Below, in pieces: positions 11,747 to 22,700 of a DNA stretch of 64,000 nucleotides. The notes below the pieces were generated by a model. That model was not told the origin of the DNA. It made no database searches and worked only from the letters and a program-made list of their open reading frames with translations. Where the stretch lies: assembly GCF_000006565.2 (NCBI RefSeq), contig NC_031473.1, positions 1 to 64,000 on the forward strand, in the 5' to 3' direction. Source of the DNA: Toxoplasma gondii ME49. Its lineage: Eukaryota > Apicomplexa > Conoidasida > Eucoccidiorida > Sarcocystidae. The stretch's first letter is position 1. The number at the start of each line of letters is the position of its first letter. Position numbers and translations under genes: made by a program.

Positions 11747-14288
11747 GCTAAATGTGTCGAGATGCGGTTTTTGTCTTTGTCCGTTTTCCTCCCGTGTGAG
11801 TGTGCCTCGTTTCTGTGAGAAAGACGGACGAGGGAATCGTCTTCTCTCTAAAACTCTATCCTCTCTGTCCAGTCTCTCTGCACCTTCCGGAAAGAAGGGT
11901 GTGGCGCCTTGCGCTCGCTCGCGCCTCTCCGTTCAAACCCCCAGACAGACACACACACTTCAGTGATTCTCCGGGCTGTGTCGGGAGTTCGGAAAACGCC
12001 GTGCTCACTGCAGGACTCGATGGGGCTTAGAATGTTACCAAAAAAGAAGGTGCCTTACACTCGCGAGAGCACGTGTACAGGATCAGAGATGTCGAGGTGG
12101 AATCCATCAGAAAGGATGGCAACTCACGCGGACGGGGAAAAACAGATTCTAGAGAGTGTCAGAGCATCACGGTAATCCTCAGTCACTGTAAAAACCGATC
12201 TGATCAACGAAAATGTAGTGTTAGGCGGAGGAAGCATGGCCAACACGTGGGACGGGGAGGCCCACATGCTGCACAGATCTAGACTCCAGTTCATAGTTCC
12301 ACACTCCGAATGGATGCTTATAGTACACACAAGCCCTCGACGTTGACAAAGAAACTCTGGTTAGAAAGAAGGTATGAAGCGAGAGTGGTGTCCGTCGCAC
12401 TTTCTGCTGATTCCCTCTCGCAGTTCACTGACCGTCACGGATTTTACCAAGGTAGTGCGAAGATTTCAGACTGCGTCTTATGCACTGCTGTTGCAGTTTG
12501 CGCTACTGAATACCGAGAAACAATGTTGACTGGAGGTGTACTAACACTGTGAATTTCACGTAACCTCGACTGTGTGAAATCATAACCTGCTGGAGTCCTC
12601 CGGGGAAAGCGCCTTCCACTCTCTGTTTCGCAAGCCTACTACACAGAGACTCACTATGTTTCGAACATGAGCTAACACGTGAATGCTTCGTGTGGGGGGG
12701 AAAAAAGCCTCCGGCTAACTCGGGGAGCACAGAGTCGCACTCTCCCCGTTCTTTTTGCTAACTACCATCGATACTCTTTTGTGGGCTCCAAACTTTCGAA
12801 GCCCGATGACCCTTTCGTTCACATTCTTGCGGTCTTTCTATGACCTACAGACACTAACATCAGGAGAGCGCACTGTAGTTTGCGCTCACAACAGTGTTTT
12901 TTTCTCCGTCGTTCCGTTCGTCCCCCCAGACTTGCTACCTGTTACCCCAGACGTCGCCCCCGATGGGACAGTCATGTCACATCTGTCCTAGCAGTTGGTC
13001 GAAACCAGTTTCACGATTATCACTGGCGGATCCAGCAACAAGACACGCAGTGCAGCTACACGACGCAGTGTGAGTTCGGGGCTTGTTCGATAGACTGGTA
13101 ATTCCTTTAAGTCTGCCAATGCGGTGCGCCCATCACATTTTGGGCTAGTATTTCCTTTGAGTCTGGTAACACCGCGAGTTCATCACACTTTGGTCGTGAA
13201 ACTGTATCGGTATTCCAAGTTCGCTTATCACTCTTATCCCCTGCAGCATCACAGGCTAGGCCCCATGGACGGCCTCGTTGCAGCAGGGAGAGCCCCACAC
13301 CGGCGACGGAGGCCGCATTTTGAACGAGTGCATGTACACGACTTCTCGGAAGTAGATAAACGTATTTCGGGTCCGACAAAAAAAGTTTATGGCATTCCAC
13401 TTGCCCCTCACACTGACCTGGAACCATCCTGAAACCAACGCGTAAGCGGTTGGCTGCTTCCGCGTATTCACCTTTCTGAAGACCCTACAGGCGATCCAAT
13501 AAACAAAAATTCGCCAAGAGGTCCTCGAGAGCCGTTGCCGCTCTTCAAAAGGGACACGGTCGCTATCGCCTCTCTCTTCCTGCGCTCTTCCCTGGTCCTA
13601 CAGAGGTTGCCTCGCTGCGAAGCTCGAGCTTCTGTGTCGCGTCACCTCTCCAAACAGCAGCTTTTTACACTTGCTTGTAGCACCTGCAAGTCTTCGTCGA
13701 GAGAGTCGGGGGAGTCCAGCCAAGTTCGATTCTTTATTCTCAAGAAGGAGGCCGCACCCTCGACGTCCGAGTCCCCTCGTGGCGGAGCTTTTGAAACGCA
13801 ACTAGCACTTTGTCCAAATGATGGATTACGAGGGGGAAACAGCTACGGGCAGTGTCATTCTTCTCTCGCTGCCACATTCGGTGTTCGCGTAGACGTTCCT
13901 CCCACAGCGTCTCGCATACCGACACGGCTCTTCGCTCCTCGCATGTACAAGAGGAGGCAATGCCCGAAGGAGTCCCAGAGGGAGCAGGTTTCGTGCACTC
14001 TAAACACTGTTGTGTCTCCTCGTGAACGGGCAGACAGGGTTCGACGAGGAGAGAGTGCGAAAAAAAAGCGGAACGCGACCTCTGTGAGAGTCGCCATCTG
14101 CGGAACACGAACACTTCGCACAAATTATCAGACACTCTTTTGGCTTCACAGAGGATTCCGTGTTAACACTTCATCTTTTGTCGGGAAACTGGAACAAGCC
14201 TGCAATGCTACAGGGGAGGTGTCAAGACACCTGCATCGCGAGCAAGAGCGGCTGGATACGGGAGTGCCTTCTCTGGACTCTGCGGCAG
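11747..14288. other. Intergenic region, no gene supported
   Basis: Contains the 3' UTR of L23A and, on the other strand, the 3' UTR of the Ser-rich orphan; the two genes converge here. A 310-codon open frame at 13535-14467 on the plus strand is rich in Arg, Ser and Thr, overlaps the orphan antisense at its end and has no family motif. I do not call it. Confidence 0.5.
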
Positions 14289-17047
14289 TTAACCGACAGA
14301 TGCCAACGGATCGGAGACACACAGAGAACAAGACGGACTCGTCTGGACAAGACTCGAAATTACATCCGCCTCGGCCGCCTTTCGTTCATGTTTTTCTCGG
14401 GGCTCCTGGCGAGAGCTGGCAACTAAGGACGCGACGTCAGACGAGCAAGGAGACTCTTGAGACGTAGGAGGAAATGCAGGCAGGCGCGAAGGGAGCGACT
14501 CGTAAGACGAACTCACAGCATCGAGAAACACCAAGCTACTCTCCACGTTAGTCTCGTTGCGCTCGCACGATACATCTCTGAAAAGCGACGCGGCATTCGG
14601 TCTGGAGCTGTCAGCAACTTCCTGCGAACCGTCCACAACGGGACTCTTCTCTCTCTCGCGTGTTCGCATGGTGGCCACGGGCGAGAGGGTCACCGGTCTA
14701 AACTCTTGTTTTTTCTTTTTGCGCCCGTCGAGGCAGGCTTCCAAAGGCGACGTTTTCGGCTTCCTCGCGTCCGTTTTCGCCTGAGGCGGAAGCGACAAGA
14801 GGGCGCCTTCTCTACACCCCTGAGGTCCCCCTGGGCTCTCGCGCTCACAGGGAGGCGAGGTCGGCGCGGCCTTTTTGCGGGGAGAAGCCTGGTGGTTGCT
14901 GCTGGAGCGAGGAGACAATGGGCACCTCGAGGGGCGACCGAGAGGCGAGAGGGCGGGCGGAAGCCTCCAGCGCGGGAGAGAGGGCGGAGAGCTTGCGCGC
15001 GAGACAGAGGAAAGCGGCTCCCCAAGCAACCGATGCTCCGGCGACTGGGGACAACCCGAGAGACCGGACGACGAGTCTCGCTGTTCTACGGGCGACTGCG
15101 TGTACGAGGGCGAGAGTGGCGGCTTCTGAATGGAGTCTGCCGCTGTCGACCCCGCTCCGAAGAATCGAAAAGAGACAGGGAGACTGAACCCCGAACTCAC
15201 GTCTGTGTGTCTCCTCGTCATACAACCATTGGTGCTATCGCTGTCCGACAAGTCCCCCACGCGCATGGAAGACGCGTCAGCGTCTGGTCTCGAGACGCCC
15301 TCCAGCGAGCCTCGGTCTGGCACCCACGGCGGCGAAGAACTGTACAAATCGAGGCCATAGGACAGCGACGTCAAGTGCACCTGGCCCCGTCGGAAACCTT
15401 CCGCATGGGAGGGAGCTTCGTGCGCGGTCACTGTGTGGGACAGCAGAGACTGCGACGACGGCGGTGAAGGCGAAAGAGAACTCAAACTGCTGTGCGAGCT
15501 GTCTTGACTGCTCATCGCACTTCCCCCACTCGAGCGACAGCCGTCCGCATATGAATACTGGTGGACCTAAGCACACGAAAAAGGAGACGAGGAACCTTCC
15601 CATAAACTCGATATGCTTGTCTTCGAAATAGAAACCTTCTACAGCACTGTTAAGCCAGAGACCAAAAAGCTCTTCAGCTCACCCCGTTTGAAGAACTGCA
15701 AAAACCTGCACTGCACGTGTTTGACAAGCGTCTCCCGTCACGAGAAACACCTGAACCGTCACACCTAGTGGCTGCTTTAAAACTGGCAAGAATCGGATCC
15801 AAAGAGCTGGGAACCAAAAGAACAAAAATCAACGCAACAAGGGGAACGGTCAGTCATTGATGAATCTATGTCACCAGCAGGGGATGCAGCAACACGCACC
15901 CTTGCGCAGCCCGCTTTTCTCAGCCCCGACGACAGTCTCCCGCTATTCGAAGTTCAACAAAGACCCACTTCTCTTCGTGGATTGCAGCGACCAGCGAGCA
16001 CACAGTTCGCAGTCGCAAGCCAGTCGAGCCCAGCAACTGTGGTCCCCGATTTTCTCGTTTCTGTCAAGCTTCTGCACTCACCTCGACGGACAGCGGGCTT
16101 CCGAAAGACACCCGTTTCGCCAGCTGCGAGTGAAGCCCGGACTCGTCGTCTCTGTCGGCTCCGCGGCGCGAGTGTCTTCTCAAGCGCACGAGAAACTCGA
16201 CTCCGGAGTCACTCGCCGAGCCGCAGTTTCTGTCTGTCTCGCGTTCCTCGAAAGCGCTCCGACGGGTCGGAATGGGGAGCAGCAGAGCCCCGACGCCACG
16301 GTAGGGATCGCCTTCTCTGTCTCTCTCTGATTCGCTCTCTGAGAAGCTCTGCGGCGCGACCCTGTCGGGCTCTGCGGCTTCGGTCGCGTCTGGTGCAACC
16401 GCTGCAGCCAGGCTCGTCTCGCCTCGCTCTTTTTCCCGGCAGGCGATAGCAGAGGCGAGGGTCTCAAGAGAAGTGGTCACCGCAGAGACTCTGCCTCGCA
16501 CCTCTTGCCTGCTTACAGGACTGGGGGCAGACGACCCCACCGCCGTGGTTGCCTCGCTCCCCGTCGCCTCGTCATCGGCGACAGGAAGCAGAGAACCTGA
16601 ATCTGACACAGAAGAGAAGCAGGCCCGCAAGCGCCCCGGGGACGTTCCGGTTCTCCTCGTCAGTGGTGGGGTAGATCGTGGCCGGAGGCTGCTGCCAGCC
16701 TTCGAGGCGACAAACGGCAACCCGTCACTTGGGCTGCTCTCTGGAGACGCAACGGAATGAGGCACCTCATGGAGCGCGCCCGCGCCAGCGTTCAGAGTAT
16801 CCAGGCTCCCAGACACAGAGAAACTCGCTTTCCCTTGTGGCAGCACACGAGATCGACCGACCGAGTTGCATACTCTCGACGCGCTGCTCGGTCCTGACGC
16901 CATCCCGACGGCGCTGTCAAGCGATAAGGCGGCGGGCATCGCATGCGACGGGCAGAAAGCGAAAGGGAGGGGGTTGGCAGGAACTTGCGTTTCGAGATGC
17001 GGACCAGAGGCAGAGTGCAGGTAAAATGTACAAAGGAGCAGACGCAA
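14289..17047 (-). CDS. Hypothetical Ser/Pro-rich protein, two exons
   Basis: Not recognised. Exon 1 is 17047-16082 and ends at a GTGAGTG donor. Exon 2 is 15566-14289 and follows a gtgcttag acceptor. Both junctions are phase 0, giving about 747 aa. The protein is Ser-, Pro- and Arg-rich and probably disordered, with clusters such as SESESERDREGD in exon 1 and many SP dipeptides in exon 2. The first residues, MRLLLCTFYLH, might be a weak signal sequence, but a later Met at residue 37 or upstream exons are equally possible. The antisense open frames here are shadows of the GC-rich codon usage. I infer it is real from two long frames joined in phase by good splice sites; function is unknown. Confidence 0.55.
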
Positions 17048-19727
17048 ATGCGCAACTGTCCAAGGCTCAGTCCGCTAGATGCGGGCTCAGTCGAGTTAAC
17101 TTTGCTTGAAACCCAGGCCGAAAGGGGAATGCAACGACTTCCCGGAACCTAGACGCGGGTCCAATACGAGGAGATACAAGGGGTCTCGTTGGTGGGGGAT
17201 GGAGACGAAAAATCCGCGCACGTTCCGCAGTTGATTTCACGAATGTTGAAGAACTTGTTGGACGAACACGGGGGTTCGTCGAGGAATGATACAACCTAGA
17301 GTTGAAAATCGAGGGTTGAAAACGGCGGCCACAGAGCAACGGCTTGGGGACGCCGACAGCAGCTTGCTGCGTTATTCGATTTCCATCGAGATGGTTTGGT
17401 CTCCGACTGTATTTCACTTCGACGCATGAAACGCAGCGGGGCATTACCAACTTCAAAAAACACGGGAACAACCCAGGAGGGCCGTTCCGCGACGACCGGT
17501 AGACACACTCAACCAGGAACAGAGACAGGCCGCAACGCTCTGTCCGTGGAATGCAGGGTGGAGGCTTTACAGCTCCGTGACTGCCCGTCCTCTCTAGGAG
17601 GTATATGGCACCGAGCATTTCCGAATCACGCAAAACGCTTACTTGCATTCAAGGCACAGTCGCAACAGTTTGCTCGGGACGGTTGATACCTCTGTTGCGG
17701 GTGGACGCGTGTCTTCGAAGGAAGAACGCCTTCGCTCTTCTCTGTTGAACGATTTGTCCTCTTTTTGGGGGGCAACACTATCTCAAAACTATACAAACAC
17801 ACTGCGCTTTCTTTGTGGTGGGCTTCAAAAACCGACAGACGTGGCGCGGGTCTGTGCGTGGACGCGCTTTGATGAGTGAGCACGGCTTTAGGAACCCAGA
17901 ACGCACAACAACCCGAAAAAAGAGCCAGCAATTTTTCCGCGGATGCGGCAAGAGTGCGTAAGCGCTTCTGGGTGGGAGTACGGGAAGAAAAACTCTTTTT
18001 TTGAAGAGCACATGCCGTCACACCTTCGATGGTAGATTCTGAGGGGCGGCCGGTCCACCACTGTACTCGGACTCGTCCCCCCCTCAGCCGAAGAAAGCTG
18101 GCAATCTGGCCGCCGGATGAAACAGTAAATAATTCGAACACCTGCACTGTTTCCCCTCCTGTGCACGGCTGTGGAAAGCAGTTCAACAGAAGTCGCCCCT
18201 CAGCCGCAGTTCCAGTTACCACTTTTCTCTTGCCGAGCTCCCCAAACCTGGGGAAGCGTGCGCGCGGAGCGACGCTGCACGGGAACCCCATCTTGCCCCC
18301 CCTTACCCTCACAGTTTTTCTTTGCTCTGGGAACAAGCGGACGGAAGCTTGGTCATCGAACTACGGGCCGGTCGGGTACGGAGTCGGTCTCTAATTCACG
18401 GTTTTTGCTGCCGGCACACCGCCGATTTAGACACCCGGTGCACCCGGTAGCTGTCTGTCTGTTGCTGGACGAGTACTTCCGTGGTGTGCAACTGAACAGT
18501 GCGGAAAAAGGCCAGGAAGGATGGTGGTTTGAACCAAGCCATCCAATAACAAACTGGTGGGTTTGAACCTCAGGCCCTCCCGTTTGGATACCAGCGAGGG
18601 GGGAATGGTAGTACCCGAAATTGCGCTAGCCTTCATAGAACTAGCTGATGCACGGGCAAAACACTTCTTTCTGTTGCCGCCGGCTCACGGCAACTTCGTT
18701 GTTTGTGTCACGCTTTCCACATTCATGTCCACTCTCGATACTGTGAACGGGGCTGCACAAGCTACTAAATTATAACCTACAGCATGCCTCGTTTTCTGGA
18801 CAGAGAGGCTCGCTCCTGCCACTTCCGAGGCAGTGAACTGCCACCACACAACAGAGAATATCTTAAGGAGAGGAAACCCGGACGTGTTGGGAAGCTTCTG
18901 CTTCGCGTGTTGCTTCCCGTCAGTTACAGTTGAACAAATCTAGAAGCACCTCGTTTTTATCATTTGCGAGCACTGGTAAGAAGACGCTGCCTGGCAACGG
19001 GAGGCTTCGAATCAACGGGTGGATTTGCTTTTAAGTTTGTGGCTTGACGCTATCAATAGCTCTGTGAACGACTGCGGCAGCTTTTCGCATCAGTGACAAC
19101 GTGGAAGTTATGCTACTGGCCACCGATGTGGAAGCCAACGGAGGACGACTGATACAGTTTTGGATACATGTACTCACTCGCGCGAGGCTGGCCAATCTTA
19201 AGTGAGTTATCGAAAAATGAAGCATTCTGGCAGCGAGCCAGTTTCTATCCATGGAAGAGTTAGGTAGCAATCTTGAACTGGGCGCCATGCCTTAGTATAT
19301 ATCCAAGTTCCTGCCACAGACACCGCATTCCGTGGTAGGATACCCAAATATTGATAATGTTTATAGACAACTAAAATTTCTTGATACCGTCGTCAGCCTC
19401 GCGAGCTACATCGATATGATGAAACTTCAATCCACATCATAGTGCCGGCCGCTGTGGCTCAACTGAAGTTCTTGCTTTTGAAAGGTGACTGAATCATTCT
19501 GACGCCGTTACCACATAAATGTGACCCCGCAAAGACACGCGATTAGTACCAACCAGAATCTTAACAAACGATGCTTTTGAACCGCACGCGCAGTATATAA
19601 CGTACAAAAAGAGGGGACAACAGCAATCCCACACATAATGCATGCCTTCTGGGAAACACCACTTATGCTCCTATAAAATAATAGCATATACTTCGCCGTG
19701 ACTGCTTGACCAGATCCTAAAAACAAT
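17048..19727. other. Intergenic region, nothing firm
   Basis: Separates the upstream side of the Ser-rich orphan from the 3' end of the glycosyltransferase-thioredoxin gene. A 236-codon minus-strand frame at 17626-18336 is basic and Ser/Thr-rich but has no motif and no clear splice partner. It could be 5' UTR or an upstream exon of the orphan. Bases 18337-19727 show no credible coding signal. Confidence 0.45.
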
Positions 19728-22700
19728 TTACAGTTCATCCCGAGTAACATCAAACAACCCGCTCACACTCGCGTAATCCGAAACAAACTTCTGCAGCCCC
19801 TCAACCGTTCTGCTGCCACTGAATTCAATCGGGACTCCGGTGCCCTTCTTCACTAACCAAATGGTAGGGAAGCCTCTATACTTGAACTCGGGATGGTCGA
19901 TCGTGTTTTGTGTGCCGTCCATCTTCGCCACAACCAGATGCTTCGAAGCGCTTGGTGATTTCGCAGCTTCTCGCGCAAATGCCTCGTACACCGGCTCCAG
20001 CTTCTTGCAGTGACCACACCACGGCGCATATACCTCCAGCAACACATCCTGGAAAGCACAGACACACAACCATCTCGAAATCGCAGTAGAGAACAAGGAA
20101 TAACCAGCGAGGGCGAGACAGCGCCACCATGACTGAAAACAAACCTCCATCGAGTCCACGTGAAACGTGTACCCCCGTCCTCTCACCTTGTCACTCTGCA
20201 ACACCTGCTTTTCAAAAGTATCCCTGACAATGACCTTCACAGGGCCGCTGTTGTCGGTAGGCACTGCCTGTGACAAAGGCTTCGGTGGTTCTTCTGGCGG
20301 CAATTCAACGTCGATCTTCGACGTGGCATGCTCCTGGACAAACTTCAGCAGGTCCCTTGCCGATCGGCCCCCAGTGTGTTTGATGGGCTTGCCGCTTCCC
20401 TTCTTGATGAACCAGATGGTGGGAAAGCCTGTCCACTTGAAATCCGGGTTGTCTAGCGTGTTTTGTGTGCCGTCCATCTTCGCCACAACCAGATGCTTCG
20501 AAGCGCTTGGTGATTTCGCAGCTTCTCGCGCAAATGCCTCGTACACCGGCTCCAGCTTCTTGCAGTGACCACACCACGGCGCATATACCTCCAGCAACAC
20601 ATCCTGGAAAGCACAGACACACAACCATCTCGAAATCGCAGTAGAGAACAAGGAATAACCAGCGAGGGCGAGACAGCGCCACCATGACTGAAAACAAACC
20701 TCCATCGAGTCCACGTGAAACGGGTACCCCCGTCCTCTCACCTTGTCACTCTGCAACACCTGCTTTTCAAAAGTATCCCTGACAATGACCTTCACAGGGC
20801 CGCTGTTGTCGGTAGGCACTGCCTGTGACAAAGGCTTCGGTGGTTCTTCTGGCGGCAATTCAACGTCGATCTTCGACGTGGCATGCTCCTGGACAAACTT
20901 CAGCAGGTCCCTTGCCGATCGGCCCCCAGTGTGTCTGATGGGCTTGCCGCTTCCCTTCTTGATGAACCAGATGGTGGGAAAGCCTGTCCACTTGAAATCC
21001 GGGTTGTCTAGCGTGTTTTGTGTGCCGTCCATCTTCGCCACAACCAGATGCTTCGAAGCGCTTGGTGATTTCGCAGCTTCTCGCGCAAATGCCTCGTACA
21101 CCGGCTCCAGCTTCTTGCAGTGACCACACCACGGCGCATATACCTCCAGCAACACATCCTGGAAAGCACAGACACACAACCATCTCGAAATCGCAGTAGA
21201 GAACAAGGAATAACCAGCGAGGGCGAGACAGCGCCACCATGACTGAAAACAAACCTCCATCGAGTCCACGTGAAACGTGTACCCCCGTCCTCTCACCTTG
21301 TCACTCTGCAACACCTGCTTTTCAAAAGTATCCCTGACAATGACCTTCACAGGGCCGCTGTTGTCGGTAGGCACTGCCTGTGACAAAGGCTTCGGTGGTT
21401 CTTCTGGCGGCAATTCAACGTCGATCTTCGACGTGGCATGCTCCTGGACAAACTTCAGCAGGTCCCTTGCCGATCGGCCCCCAGTGTGTCTGATGGGCTT
21501 GCCGCTTCCCTTCTTGATGAACCAGATGGTGGGAAAGCCGGTGACTTTGAAGTCGGGGTTTGAAAGGCGCGTTTCTGTGCCATCCATTTTCGCGACTACA
21601 AGGTGTGCTTGCGCGGTCGGAGATTTTACCGCAGCTTTAGCGAATAACTCGTATTCCGGTTGAAGGCGTTTGCAGTGTCCGCACCACGGGGCGTAGACCT
21701 CGAGGAGAACATCCTGAAACGAGGGTGTGAGAACATGGTACGAAAGCGCTGTCTTACCACATGGTTTTCAGAAGGAAGAGACACTGTGTTTGAGGGCAAG
21801 AGACTGAGTGACAGACACTGGAGTGGACAAAAGTAAGGCTAGTTCCCCATCCTAGATTTTGTCCCTCCCACGAAAAGCGAGTTGTTTTCCCGATTGCTGC
21901 TGGTCAAACGAACCTTCAGCGGATCTAGCTGTGACCCCAATGGCATTCTGTCCAGTTACACCTCTGGTCGGCACATATAGAAGCGAGGCAAAAGTGAGAA
22001 ACCGTATGCTTGTATTGTCGCTTTCCGTTTGACTTCCTTCCGCACCGGCTGCTTTCCGTGGAAGAAGAGGGAAACGGCAAGTTTCTTCATGCCCTTCATT
22101 TTCCTGGGCTGCATGGGTGCTACAACGGAAGGTCGAGTCATCTTCAAGAAATACAGTAGCAAGCTGTTGCGTGGAGACAGGCTGCATTAACGGGCATACC
22201 TTCTTGCCAATGACAATTGCATCAAAGTTGGAGGAGTTGACGACTGTCGCGGCGGTGGGGCCTGAGAAGACGTCCACCTCCGGCGGGGGAATGCCTGCGA
22301 TGTCGATGGGGTGGCTCGCGTGCTTTACAACGAAGTCGTAGAAACCTCGGATCGTCCGGGGACCGGAGAAAGGAATAGGCGTGTGCGACCCAGCTCTGAC
22401 GAACAAAATGGTGGGGTAGGATGACCACGAGAAGGCTTTGTGTCGGGTCGTGTTCTCGGTCCCGTCCATCTTTGCAACTACGAGAGACTTGGACGCAGTC
22501 GGAGACAGCGATGCGAGTCTCGCAAACTCCTCGTACAGCGGCTTCAAGTTCTTGCAGTGTCCGCACCACGGCGCGTAAATTTCCAGCAGGACGTCCTAAG
22601 CCACAGAACCCAAGCCACAAGTTCGTCGAGCAACCGAACTCTAAAACAGACAAAGAGGACCCCATTTACCACACACAAAAACCAGCTAGATTTCCACGAA

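Noticed and set aside
13535..14467. 310-codon plus-strand open frame
   Set aside because: No family signal and partly antisense to the Ser-rich orphan; no splice partner found.
14457..15467. 336-codon plus-strand open frame, Arg-rich
   Set aside because: Mirror of the minus-strand Ser-rich exon; Arg-rich composition is what antisense of Ser/Pro codons yields.
20167..21663. Repeated plus-strand frames starting with MYPRPLTLSLC or MSLCNTC
   Set aside because: Antisense shadows of the triplicated PDI exons; they repeat only because the sense strand does.
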